From Clostridia bacterium (lineage in GTDB: Bacteria > Bacillota > Clostridia > Oscillospirales > Acutalibacteraceae): DNA of 64,000 bases. Made by a program: the position numbers and the translations under genes. The notes under the pieces were generated by a model. The model did not search any database, was not told the DNA's origin, and saw only the letters and a list, made by a program, of their open reading frames with translations. The DNA lies in assembly GCA_017513195.1 (NCBI GenBank), contig JAFXGM010000026.1:1-64000 (forward strand), in the 5' to 3' direction. Every line of letters starts with the position of its first letter. Position 1 is the first letter of the stretch. This document shows, piece by piece, positions 35,187 to 43,594 of the stretch.

Positions 35187-35957
35187 ATGGCATCAGATGT
35201 AAATCGTCGTAGAGCGGCTAGGCAAAAAAAGGCTCGACAAAGGCAACTGAAATTTATGCTTATACTGTTTATAATAATTGCCATTATTATACTTGCCATT
35301 ATGTGCTTTACCGTATTTTTTAAGGTTGAAAAAATCAAAGTATCCGGAAGCAAACTATATACAAGCAAAGATATTGTAAGTGCTTCTAATATCACTACCA
35401 ATGATAGTTGGTTCTTCCTATCGGAAGATGACATAGAAGATAATATTAGAAAAAGATTAAATTTTGTTGATAGCGTAGAACTTAAGAAAGAATTTCCAAA
35501 TAAAGTGCAATTAATTGTAACAGATGCTAAAGAATACGCTTGTTATAAATCAGGCGATAAATATTTTATTATAAGTGAAAAAGGTTATATTTTGAAAGAA
35601 CAAGATGAAATGCCGGAAAACGTTTTTGAAATTACAACAAGGGGAATAAGCGGTAAACCGGGCGAAAAGGCAAAATATACAAATGTTGCTGAAGAGCAAA
35701 TTGTAAGTGATTTAATTAAATTTTTGCACGAGAACAATATTAATATCAACGAAATAGATGCTTCAAGTACAATGCAAATTAAATTAAAGGTTGAAGATAG
35801 ATATACTGTATTGCTCGGTAAAAACGAATATCTCGAAGATAAAGTTAAACATTTAAAGGGAATGATTTTAGCAATAACCAATGATGCAGATATAATAGAT
35901 TTAAGTGTTTGGAGTCCGGAAAATAGACACGGATTGACCAGAAAATCTAATAAATAA
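35187..35957 (+). CDS. ftsQ: FtsQ/DivIB-type cell-division protein
   Basis: The 256-aa bitopic protein has a basic cytoplasmic N-terminus (NRRRAARQKKARQRQ), one membrane helix (about 24-46), then a POTRA-type domain beginning VEKIKVSGSKLYTSKDI and a beta domain. It belongs to the FtsQ-FtsL-DivIC complex that controls septal synthesis. ATG at 35187 with AAAGG upstream is preferred over the ATG at 35151, which overlaps murA and has a ribosome site placed too close. Confidence 0.88.
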   Translation: MASDVNRRRAARQKKARQRQLKFMLILFIIIAIIILAIMCFTVFFKVEKIKVSGSKLYTSKDIVSASNITTNDSWFFLSEDDIEDNIRKRLNFVDSVELKKEFPNKVQLIVTDAKEYACYKSGDKYFIISEKGYILKEQDEMPENVFEITTRGISGKPGEKAKYTNVAEEQIVSDLIKFLHENNININEIDASSTMQIKLKVEDRYTVLLGKNEYLEDKVKHLKGMILAITNDADIIDLSVWSPENRHGLTRKSNK

Positions 35958-35986
35958 AAAAAGTTACAATTTTGTAATAAAAACTA

Positions 35987-36015
35987 TTGAAATTTATAAA
36001 TGTTTATGTTAATAT
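35987..36015 (+). promoter_or_regulatory. Promoter of ftsZ
   Basis: TTGAAA (35987-35992), 17 bp, TAATAT (36010-36015). The AT-rich 110-bp gap lets ftsZ be expressed separately from the upstream cluster. Confidence 0.7.
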
Positions 36016-36067
36016 ATATACGTATATTAATGCGTATAACTATATATAAAGATGGAGGAGTTTTAAA

Positions 36068-37129
36068 ATGCCATTCGAAGTAGCAGAAGAGATGGAAAAT
36101 GTAGTTCAAATAAAGGTTGTAGGTGTCGGTGGCGGCGGCGGTAACGCAGTTAACCGCATGGTAGCAGCAGGTGTTCGTGGTGTAGAATTTGTTGCAATCA
36201 ATACCGATAAAGCAGCTTTATTCCTTTCAAAAGCAGATACAAAAATTCAAATCGGCGAAAAAACAGCTGCAGGTATGGGCGCCGGTGGTAATCCGGAAAA
36301 CGGCCGTGCAGCAGCAGAAGAATCACGTGATGAAATTGCAGCAGCTCTTCGTAGTGCTGATATGATATTTATTACCGCAGGTATGGGCGGTGGTACCGGT
36401 ACCGGTGCGGCTCCTGTTGTAGCAGCAATTGCTAAAGAGCTTGGTATTCTTACCGTTGGTATCGTTACAAAGCCTTTCGCATTCGAAGGCAAAAAGCGTA
36501 TGACTCAGGCCGAGGCTGGTATTGCAGCTCTTGGCGAACAGGTTGACAGCCTTATCGTTATTCCTAACGAAAGACTTAAATTTGTTTCTGAGCAGAAGAT
36601 TACATTTAAAAATGCATTTAACATTGCTGATGATGTTCTTCGTCAGGGTGTATCCAGCATTTCAGAGCTTATTAACGTTACAGCACTTGTTAACCTTGAC
36701 TTTGCTGACGTTACAGCTATTATGGCTAATGCAGGTTATGCACACATGGGTGTTGGTGAGGCTACTGGCCGTGACAAGGCTGAACAGGCTGCTCGTATGG
36801 CAATTACAAGCCCACTTATCGAAACCTCTATGGACAATGCACGTGGCGTAATTATTAGCATTACAGGTTCTGACGATATCGGTCTTGAAGAGGTTGAACA
36901 GGCTTCTACAATCATCGCAGAGATGGCTCACCCAGATGCAACTATTATTTGGGGCGCTCAGCTTGATGATAGTATTGAAGACACTATTCGTGTTACCGTT
37001 GTAGCTACCGGTCTTGGTGATGACAAAAAGGCTGACAAGGGCAACGATCTTGCAGCACTTATTGGTGATACCGGCGATGGTGATGATGATAGCTTCGGTT
37101 CTGTATTGCAGTTCTTTAACAACAACTAA
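36068..37129 (+). CDS. ftsZ: Cell-division tubulin FtsZ
   Basis: The 353-aa GTPase has [13 protein letters not shown], the tubulin signature [13 protein letters not shown], and the T7 loop around [13 protein letters not shown]. It polymerises into the Z-ring. The C-terminus is short and ends [10 protein letters not shown]. The usual D-I-P-x-F-L/I-R-R peptide that binds FtsA and SepF is degenerate (only L-Q-F-F remains similar). ftsA is also absent from this cluster. GGAGGAG precedes the ATG, and codon choice suggests high expression. Confidence 0.95.
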   Translation: MPFEVAEEMENVVQIKVVGVGGGGGNAVNRMVAAGVRGVEFVAINTDKAALFLSKADTKIQIGEKTAAGMGAGGNPENGRAAAEESRDEIAAALRSADMIFITAGMGGGTGTGAAPVVAAIAKELGILTVGIVTKPFAFEGKKRMTQAEAGIAALGEQVDSLIVIPNERLKFVSEQKITFKNAFNIADDVLRQGVSSISELINVTALVNLDFADVTAIMANAGYAHMGVGEATGRDKAEQAARMAITSPLIETSMDNARGVIISITGSDDIGLEEVEQASTIIAEMAHPDATIIWGAQLDDSIEDTIRVTVVATGLGDDKKADKGNDLAALIGDTGDGDDDSFGSVLQFFNNN

Positions 37130-37139
37130 TTTATACATA

Positions 37140-37172
37140 AAGCCTGACAGCAAATGCTGTCAGGCTTTTTTA
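37140..37172. terminator. Terminator after ftsZ
   Basis: AGCCTGACAGC/GCTGTCAGGCT is a perfect 11-bp stem with an A-A-A-T loop and a T6 tail. The minus-strand EamA gene ends just beyond it. Confidence 0.93.
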
Positions 37173-37173
37173 T

Positions 37174-38094
37174 TTATAATACATTTATAAAAATAATTGA
37201 AGCGGTAATTAGTATCATACCTATAATGCTTCTAATGTTTGTCCTTTCTTTGAAAATAACGGTAGCCATAATAGCAGACAGTATGAGGTTGCTACCAAAT
37301 TTTAAAGGATAAATCAGTACAGTGTTTTCTATATAGGTGTTGGTTAGTGTGGTCAAATAGGTGTTAAAAAATAAAAATGCAGAAATTAAAATAAGATATA
37401 TCCAAAGTTTTTTGAACGGAAAGTTTTGTGCACGTATTTTAATGCTGGATTTGGTTGCTTTACAGAGAATTATTAAGGCAATCAATAATATAATACAGGC
37501 AAATAAAAATGTAAGTAAACTAAAAACAGATAAATCGCAGTTTATGTTATTGGTTGAACTGTGATGGGCAAAAAACTTTTCACAAACTCCCATTAAACCA
37601 TTTGAAATGGCAACGCATATAAGTAATAATATATTCCCAAAGGATATTTTCTTTTTTGTTACAGTAGAATTATAACTGTTCATTACAAGCACAGCAAGTA
37701 TCATTATTACTATGCCAATATATTGAATCATTGTAATTTTACTATTAAAGAATAATGCACCACATATACAGGGAAGCAATATTCCGCCTGTAGTAAGACA
37801 AACATCTACGAATAGATAGGCGCCACTCTTTACAGCAAAAAGCCAACTAATTAAAAACAAAGCATTAGCTAATCCGTTTAAAAAAGATATTAGTAATATT
37901 GTTGTATCTAATTGTGAAGGAGTGTTTGAAAAAGCAAATAATCCTATACCGATTATAACACACAAAAAAAGTCGTATTGCTTGTAATATTAATCCGTCTG
38001 TAATTCCGTTTACATATTCACTTGTTTTTTTACCGCAGTAACCCTTTGAAACGCCAATCAAAACCGTGGCGAACAAGAATATATAACCCATCAT
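37174..38094 (-). CDS. EamA/DMT-superfamily membrane transporter
   Basis: The 306-aa protein has about ten hydrophobic helices in two five-helix halves. Late IYPLKFGSNLILSAIMATVI and FKERTN resemble the conserved E-R segment at the end of EamA domains. The start ATG at 38094 shares one base with the stop of the upstream oxidoreductase (TAATG), so translation is coupled. The TTG six codons earlier is less likely. The co-encoded Gfo/Idh enzyme suggests it exports or imports a sugar-like metabolite. Substrate unknown. Confidence 0.82.
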   Translation of the reverse strand: MMGYIFLFATVLIGVSKGYCGKKTSEYVNGITDGLILQAIRLFLCVIIGIGLFAFSNTPSQLDTTILLISFLNGLANALFLISWLFAVKSGAYLFVDVCLTTGGILLPCICGALFFNSKITMIQYIGIVIMILAVLVMNSYNSTVTKKKISFGNILLLICVAISNGLMGVCEKFFAHHSSTNNINCDLSVFSLLTFLFACIILLIALIILCKATKSSIKIRAQNFPFKKLWIYLILISAFLFFNTYLTTLTNTYIENTVLIYPLKFGSNLILSAIMATVIFKERTNIRSIIGMILITASIIFINVL

Positions 38095-39140
38095 TATATA
38101 TTGACCCAACAACGTTTTTCACTTGATTCTAATATAGCATCAAGTATCTTTTGACTACGAAGGCCATCTTCAATAGTAGGGAATATGTCACATTTTTCGC
38201 CACATAGCATTTTTACAAATTCAGCTTCTTGCGTTGTGTGGAATTTTTGAGGCACATCTATTGTTTCTAATCTTTCATTTGAAATATCACTGATTTTTGA
38301 GTATATGCCTAAAACGTTAGGATTGTTCATATCAAAACAAATAACACCCTTTGTGCCATATACGTCAAATTTAATGCTATTGCCTTTACCAATTGCACAG
38401 CGTGAAATTACAAAATTACCTTTAACGTTATTTTCCATTGTGCATATAAAACTACAGTAGTCATCGGTTTCTACAGGCGCCCACTGTTCGCTTTCTAGTC
38501 GTTGTCGTTCTTTTACAATAATATCTGTAAAGCCACATACAGATGTGATTTTACCGCCGAGAAGCTCTGCCATATCAATTAAATGTACGCCAAGATCGCC
38601 CAAAACGCCCGTACCAGCCTTTTCTTTTTCAAAACGCCACTCTAAGCGTCTGCCTTCAATAAAGCCACTGTCCTTTAAATATTCAACGTCAACATTGAGC
38701 ACATCGCCAACAAGACCGTTATCTATTATCCATTTTGCATATCTAATAGCCGGCATAAAGCGGTAGGTAAAGCTCATCATATTTGAAACATTGTTTTCTT
38801 TAATAGCCATTTTTAACGGTTCGCAAGAGGGAAGGTCGATTGATAGAGGCTTTTCAATGTTTAACGCTTTTCCTGCCTTTACTGCAGCAGTAGCCATCGG
38901 AATATGCATATGGTTTGGTGTACAAATTTCTACCGCGTCAACCTCACTGCAATTTATTAAATCATTGTAGGCAGTAAAACGAAACTCAGTTGGTATATTT
39001 AGGCTATCGCCAACAGTTTTTAGTTTGTTTTCGTCAATGTCGCATATAGCGGTAATCTTACATTCCTTAACGTTTTTAAGTTCAGGTATATGTCTTCCGC
39101 AAGCAATCATACCAAGACCTATAATGCCAATTTTTTTCAT
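38094..39140 (-). CDS. Gfo/Idh/MocA-family NAD(P)-dependent oxidoreductase
   Basis: The 348-aa protein has the N-terminal Rossmann motif IGIIGLGMIACGRHIP, the second signature NIEKPLS with the catalytic Lys of E-K-P, and the C-terminal alpha/beta domain including GDLGVHLIDMAELLGG. Enzymes of this family oxidise or epimerise sugars, inositols or their phosphates. It is divergent from an AraC regulator, coupled to an EamA transporter, and has GGGAG before the ATG. This looks like a small regulated sugar module. Confidence 0.88.
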   Translation of the reverse strand: MKKIGIIGLGMIACGRHIPELKNVKECKITAICDIDENKLKTVGDSLNIPTEFRFTAYNDLINCSEVDAVEICTPNHMHIPMATAAVKAGKALNIEKPLSIDLPSCEPLKMAIKENNVSNMMSFTYRFMPAIRYAKWIIDNGLVGDVLNVDVEYLKDSGFIEGRRLEWRFEKEKAGTGVLGDLGVHLIDMAELLGGKITSVCGFTDIIVKERQRLESEQWAPVETDDYCSFICTMENNVKGNFVISRCAIGKGNSIKFDVYGTKGVICFDMNNPNVLGIYSKISDISNERLETIDVPQKFHTTQEAEFVKMLCGEKCDIFPTIEDGLRSQKILDAILESSEKRCWVNI

Positions 39141-39185
39141 ACTTATTACTCCCTATGTAAGTTTTGATAGGTTTGTTACTCAAGT

Positions 39186-39215
39186 AATTTAATTGTACTA
39201 TACAACAATTAAATT
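39186..39215. promoter_or_regulatory. Palindromic operator candidate in the divergent araC-type/oxidoreductase region
   Basis: AATTTAATTGT (39186-39196) and ACAATTAAATT (39205-39215) are perfect 11-bp inverted arms around 8 bp. On the minus strand TTGTTT-N17-TATAGT places the -10 of the oxidoreductase promoter inside the palindrome. Confidence 0.6.
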
Positions 39216-39245
39216 ATAAAAACAATGGATATATCAATATAAGTA

Positions 39246-39273
39246 TTGCACTTTTCGGTTATTGTGGTATACT
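39246..39273 (+). promoter_or_regulatory. Promoter of the AraC-family regulator
   Basis: TTGCAC (39246-39251), 16 bp, TATACT (39268-39273), then GGTGAT before the ATG at 39292. Confidence 0.65.
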
Positions 39274-39291
39274 TACTATTGGTGATAAAAA

Positions 39292-40119
39292 ATGGAAATA
39301 ATAGATTTTTCAAAGTTATATGAGCTTGATTTTAACCTAAAAAATCTTTTTGCGGTAAAGCAGTATTGGAAAGAAAAGTCATATTTTAAAATGTCAAATC
39401 CACGCAAGACAAGCTGTCTTCTTTTGTTATGCGGTTGCTCTGCAAAGTATAAATTTGATGATGGCGAGCTTATGGTACCTCGTCACTCGGTAATTTATAT
39501 ACCTGAAGGTGCCGTTTATGAAAGCCTATTTTTTGATTGTGATAATTCGGTACCTGCAACTATACTTATTGAGTTTAGTTTATATTTACCTGACGGTTCG
39601 AGCTTTTGTGCAGCTAATGCTCCAACGCTTGTGAAAAACGAAGCGGGGTTAATGATAAATGAATTATTTAATGATGCGGCAGATATGTATTCACAGTCGG
39701 TAATTTCACGCTCAAAAATTAAATCCATTATTTACAACTTGATTTATGAATTCAGTTATAGTGAAAGGCAAAAAAGTATTTACTTACGTGGATTTAATAC
39801 TATAGCTAAGGGAATATCTATTTTGGAAAGTGATTTTAAAAGTGAAATTACTATTAAAGAATTAGCTCAAATTTGCCATGTAAGCGAGAGCACCTTTAGG
39901 CGATTGTTTAGGGAATATATGGGTAAAAGTCCCGCTGAATATAGAATTGAAAGACGCATTTCATATGCGAAAAAATTACTAAAAACAGGGAGTATGACGG
40001 TGATTGAGGTTGCACTTGAAACCGGATTTGATGATCCCGCATATTTTTGCCGCGTATTTAAAAAACAAACCGGCATTACAGGGGGGGAATATTTAAAGAG
40101 CTATAATACTTTTCAATAA
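39292..40119 (+). CDS. AraC-family transcriptional regulator
   Basis: This 275-aa protein has an N-terminal cupin-like ligand domain. It is followed by a C-terminal double helix-turn-helix: ITIKELAQICHVSESTFRRL (first HTH, about residue 183) and VIEVALETGFDDPAYFCRVF (second HTH). GKSPAEYRIERRI links them. It faces the Gfo/Idh-EamA pair across a 150-bp divergent promoter region and most likely regulates that pair in response to a sugar. Its stop codon overlaps the first of two TTCAAT repeats upstream of the response-regulator gene. Confidence 0.88.
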   Translation: MEIIDFSKLYELDFNLKNLFAVKQYWKEKSYFKMSNPRKTSCLLLLCGCSAKYKFDDGELMVPRHSVIYIPEGAVYESLFFDCDNSVPATILIEFSLYLPDGSSFCAANAPTLVKNEAGLMINELFNDAADMYSQSVISRSKIKSIIYNLIYEFSYSERQKSIYLRGFNTIAKGISILESDFKSEITIKELAQICHVSESTFRRLFREYMGKSPAEYRIERRISYAKKLLKTGSMTVIEVALETGFDDPAYFCRVFKKQTGITGGEYLKSYNTFQ

Positions 40120-40143
40120 TTTTTCAATCTTTTTAAATATAAT
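40112..40143 (+). promoter_or_regulatory. Direct repeat TTCAAT-N5-TTCAAT and -10 upstream of the response regulator
   Basis: TTCAAT at 40112-40117 and 40123-40128 (11-bp period) are followed by TATAAT at 40138-40143. No consensus -35 is present. This is the layout of an OmpR-family activator site, and the same repeat occurs before the VTC operon. Confidence 0.65.
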
Positions 40144-40163
40144 GGTTTTGTGGAGGTGTATGC

Positions 40164-40847
40164 ATGAGAATTTTACTTATCGAAGATGAAAAAAGAATGG
40201 CGCAGGCATTATGCGAAATATTGCGTCTTGAAAAATATGAGGTTGATCATTATGACAACGGTATTGATGGTTTAGCTGCAATAGAAAGTAATATATATGA
40301 TATAGCAATTCTCGATGTTATGCTTCCTGGAATGAACGGATTTGAGATTGCCAAAAATGCGCGCCAAAAGGGAACAGTTACGCCTATACTAATGCTAACA
40401 GCCAAAGCTGAACTTGATGATAAGGTCACAGGTCTTGATAGTGGGGCAGATGATTATTTAACAAAACCTTTTATGACAAAGGAATTGCTTGCTCGTATTC
40501 GCGCGCTTGGCAGAAGAACACTTGGTACTACGGATGGAATACTCTCTTTTGCCGATATTACGCTCGATACCGGTACTTTAACGTTAACTTGCACTACCAG
40601 TGGACAAGGTGTGCGCCTTAGTGAAAAAGAATATAGAATTTTAGAATATTTAATTGCAAACAGCGGGCAAATTTTAACTCGCGATCAGTTGAGCGTAAAA
40701 ATTTGGGGGTTCGAAAGTGATTCCGAGTATAATAATGTAGAAGTCTATATGTCATTCACAAGAAAAAAGCTTGCATTTGTACAAGCTAAGACTGAAATTA
40801 AAGCGGTACGTGGCATTGGTTATGAATTGAGGTGTGATGATGTTTAA
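40164..40847 (+). CDS. OmpR-family response regulator
   Basis: The 227-aa protein has a receiver domain with the acidic pocket IEDEKRM, phosphoacceptor Asp in IAILDVMLPG (about residue 51), Thr in LTAKAE and Lys in DYLTKPF. A C-terminal winged-helix OmpR/PhoB DNA-binding domain follows, including SEKEYRILEYLI and YMSFTRKKL. GGAGGTG precedes the ATG. The gene overlaps the histidine kinase start by 8 nt. It is probably autoregulated through the upstream TTCAAT repeats. Confidence 0.92.
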   Translation: MRILLIEDEKRMAQALCEILRLEKYEVDHYDNGIDGLAAIESNIYDIAILDVMLPGMNGFEIAKNARQKGTVTPILMLTAKAELDDKVTGLDSGADDYLTKPFMTKELLARIRALGRRTLGTTDGILSFADITLDTGTLTLTCTTSGQGVRLSEKEYRILEYLIANSGQILTRDQLSVKIWGFESDSEYNNVEVYMSFTRKKLAFVQAKTEIKAVRGIGYELRCDDV

Positions 40848-42087
40848 AAAATCTAGGATTAAAATTATCGCATCAATTATGTCAATTTTGGTGGTTCTGT
40901 GGGTAGGAATGCTTGGTGCAATTTACGCTTCTAGTTATATTGAGCTTTCAAAACAAAATAGGCAAATGCTCAAAACACACGCCGAAATGTATGATATATC
41001 AAGGCCTGCTAACGAATTTCCGCCCGACAAACCGATAAATGATATCGAACACGGTAAAAGACCGGAATTTGATCCGCAATCGCCAATGTATCAGCTATCA
41101 ATCTTTTATAATGTTGCTATTTCTTATGATGGCGAAATTCTTGAAGTTAAAAACGATTCTCGGTCGATATATTCTGATGATGATTTAGAAAAATTGGCTA
41201 AAAAAACTTTAAAATATGGTAAAGATAGCGGAACCGTAAAAAATCTTGCTTTTTATAAAATGGATAAGGGCGGATATATTTTGGTTACCTTTATGGACAA
41301 TACGGTTGTAAATGAAAATGCAATGACACTATTTCAATACACTTTAATTTTTGGTGGTCTTGCATTAGTGGTGTTGTTCTTTTTATCTATGTTTTTGGCA
41401 AAAAAAATTGTAAACCCTCTTGAAGAAAGTTACAAAAAGCAAAAACAGTTTATTTCGGACGCCGGACACGAATTAAAAACACCTATATCGGTAGTTGGAG
41501 CTAATGCTGAATTATTGTCACGAGAAATTGGTGATAATCAGTGGCTTAATAACATTCAGTATGAAAATGAGCGTATGGGAATGCTAGTTATGCAGCTTTT
41601 ACAGTTGGCTCGTACCGAAAGTATTACTCCGCAAATGGAGCATATTGATTTTAGCCGTTTAGTTTCCGGCGAAGCACTTCCGTTTGAAAGTGTGGCATTT
41701 GAAAAAGGACTTGCACTAAATACAAATATTGCAGATGAGATTTATCTGAAAGGTGACAGTACGCAGCTTAAACAAATAGTTTCTATTTTATTAGACAATG
41801 CTATTCGTCACAGCAAAGAAAGTGGTGAAGTACATTTATCTTTAACTAAAGAACATGGATTTGCAAGGCTTTCGGTGGTAAATTCGGGCGATGAAATTCC
41901 GATAGAACAGCGTGAACAAATTTTTGAACGTTTTTATCGTGTTGATACGGCTCGTAATGGCGAGGACAAACATTACGGACTTGGTCTTGCAATCGCGAAG
42001 GCTATAGCGACATCACATAAAGGTAGCATAGAAGTTCTTTGCTATGATGGTCTTGTAGAGTTTAGATTGCGTTTTCCCACAGTATAA
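40840..42087 (+). CDS. Membrane sensor histidine kinase
   Basis: The 415-aa protein has two membrane helices (about 9-30 and 163-187) bracketing a ~130-residue extracellular sensor with a Pro/Asp-rich segment. There is no obvious long HAMP domain. The H-box SDAGHELKTPISVVG holds the phosphorylated His. HATPase motifs include LLDNAIRHSKE (N-box), FYRVDTARNGEDKHYGLGLA (F and G boxes). ATG at 40840 is 7 nt from GAGG; GTG 40834 and ATG 40837 lie closer. It partners the overlapping response regulator. Signal unknown. Confidence 0.9.
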   Translation: MFKKSRIKIIASIMSILVVLWVGMLGAIYASSYIELSKQNRQMLKTHAEMYDISRPANEFPPDKPINDIEHGKRPEFDPQSPMYQLSIFYNVAISYDGEILEVKNDSRSIYSDDDLEKLAKKTLKYGKDSGTVKNLAFYKMDKGGYILVTFMDNTVVNENAMTLFQYTLIFGGLALVVLFFLSMFLAKKIVNPLEESYKKQKQFISDAGHELKTPISVVGANAELLSREIGDNQWLNNIQYENERMGMLVMQLLQLARTESITPQMEHIDFSRLVSGEALPFESVAFEKGLALNTNIADEIYLKGDSTQLKQIVSILLDNAIRHSKESGEVHLSLTKEHGFARLSVVNSGDEIPIEQREQIFERFYRVDTARNGEDKHYGLGLAIAKAIATSHKGSIEVLCYDGLVEFRLRFPTV

Positions 42088-42098
42088 AATTTAATAAA

Positions 42099-42131
42099 TT
42101 CAATAAAACTTCAATAATCCTCTTGTATAAT
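42099..42131 (+). promoter_or_regulatory. Direct repeat TTCAAT-N5-TTCAAT and -10 upstream of the VTC operon
   Basis: TTCAAT at 42099-42104 and 42110-42115 (11-bp period) and TATAAT at 42126-42131. This matches the arrangement at 40112-40143, with one extra base between repeat and -10. It is a likely binding site of the adjacent response regulator. Confidence 0.65.
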
Positions 42132-42160
42132 GAGTATATCAATGTACAGGAGGAGTTTTT

Positions 42161-42904
42161 ATGTCGTTTCAAAACGTATTTAAAAGATACGAATTGAAAT
42201 ATATGCTTACGCTTAAGCAAAAAGAAAAAGTGCTTGATAGTATGCAAGAACATATGACGCTCGATAAATACGGCAGAACCACAATACGTAATCTTTATTA
42301 TGATACGGATACGTATTTGTTAATTAGACGCTCCATCGAAAAGCCGCTTTATAAGGAAAAAATACGAATTCGTAGTTATTCAAGGACAATGTCTAACAGT
42401 ACTGTCTTTGTAGAACTTAAAAAGAAATACAAACACGTAGTATACAAACGTAGAATATCTATGCCTAACAATGAGGCTACAGAGTGGCTGTTGGGAGTTA
42501 AACAAGGTGTAAATAATACGCAAATATCGGAGGAAATTGACTATTTTATGCAGCTATACGGCACACTTAAACCAACTGTTTTTCTTTCATATGAACGCGA
42601 GGCATATTATTGTAATAATGGATCCGATTTTCGTGTAACGTTTGATGATAATATACTATGTCGACAAAATGATTTATCTCTGGAATCGGAGGTGTATGGC
42701 GAGTCTATTCTGCCTAAAGGAATGGTGCTAATGGAGATTAAATGCAGTGGGGGAGTTCCTCTTTGGATGACAGAGGTGTTATCTCGAGAAAGAATATTTA
42801 AAACGCCTTTTTCAAAATACGGAACGGCATATAAGACGTTAATTTTTCCACAAAAACATATGGTCAACAAATATAATACGTTGGAGGTAAATACAGATGT
42901 TTAA
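42161..42904 (+). CDS. VTC-domain protein (polyphosphate-polymerase-like)
   Basis: The 247-aa protein has the VTC/CYTH tunnel fold: FKRYELKYMLT at the N-terminus, KIRIRSYS, FVELKKKYKHVVYKRR, FLSYEREAYY, FRVTFDDNI and LMEIKCSGGVPLWM. The Lys/Arg and Glu residues correspond to substrate and metal ligands of yeast Vtc4, which polymerises ATP gamma-phosphate to polyphosphate. Activity in this bacterial subfamily is not established. It overlaps the DUF4956 gene by 8 nt, and a beta-helix lipoprotein follows. AGGAGGAG precedes the ATG. Confidence 0.85.
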   Translation: MSFQNVFKRYELKYMLTLKQKEKVLDSMQEHMTLDKYGRTTIRNLYYDTDTYLLIRRSIEKPLYKEKIRIRSYSRTMSNSTVFVELKKKYKHVVYKRRISMPNNEATEWLLGVKQGVNNTQISEEIDYFMQLYGTLKPTVFLSYEREAYYCNNGSDFRVTFDDNILCRQNDLSLESEVYGESILPKGMVLMEIKCSGGVPLWMTEVLSRERIFKTPFSKYGTAYKTLIFPQKHMVNKYNTLEVNTDV

Positions 42905-43580
42905 AGGATTATTTGATAGCGATATAACTACGGTTATTAGTGTAACCGACTTTTTATTGTGCTTAGGTGCTTCACTAGTAATAGGTATATTTATGGCTTT
43001 TGCATATATGTATCGCACACGCTACACAAAAAGCTTTGTTGTAACACTTGCACTTTTGCCTGCGGTAGTTTGTGTTGTTATTATGATGGTAAATGGCAAT
43101 GTTGGCACGGGTGTTGCGGTTGCTGGTGCGTTTAGCCTTGTGCGTTTTCGTTCGGTGCCGGGTACTGCGAAAGAGATTTGCACCTTGTTTTTGGCAATGG
43201 GTGCAGGATTAATTACAGGAATGGGTTATATTGGATTTGCTTTGTTGTTTGCTGTTATAATGTGCGTGGTGTTTGTTTTATACAATCGTCTAGATTTTGG
43301 TGTAAAAAGAAATGCCGCTGTTTTTAAAACTTTAACAATAACAATTCCGGAAGATTTGAACTATACAAATGTATTTGATGATATATTTACTGAATATACT
43401 GTGTCTTGTGATCTTACACGTGTTAAAAGCACGAATTTAGGAAGTATGTTTAAACTTACCTATAACGTACAACTTTGTGATGCCAACAAAGAAAAAGAAA
43501 TGATTGATAAAATAAGGTGCAGAAATGGCAACCTTGAAATAGCTGTTTCTAAACAAGATACAGGTGTTGCCGAACTTTAG
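42897..43580 (+). CDS. DUF4956 membrane protein
   Basis: The 227-aa protein has about four membrane helices in residues 15-135, including a glycine-rich NVGTGVAVAGAFSLVRFRSV segment. A cytoplasmic ~90-residue domain follows. DUF4956 proteins are recurrently paired with VTC-domain proteins, as here (8-nt overlap). A plausible inference is that it forms the membrane conduit or anchor for the VTC enzyme. Function is not known. Confidence 0.82.
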   Translation: MFKGLFDSDITTVISVTDFLLCLGASLVIGIFMAFAYMYRTRYTKSFVVTLALLPAVVCVVIMMVNGNVGTGVAVAGAFSLVRFRSVPGTAKEICTLFLAMGAGLITGMGYIGFALLFAVIMCVVFVLYNRLDFGVKRNAAVFKTLTITIPEDLNYTNVFDDIFTEYTVSCDLTRVKSTNLGSMFKLTYNVQLCDANKEKEMIDKIRCRNGNLEIAVSKQDTGVAEL

Positions 43581-43594
43581 TAAGGAGAATTTTA

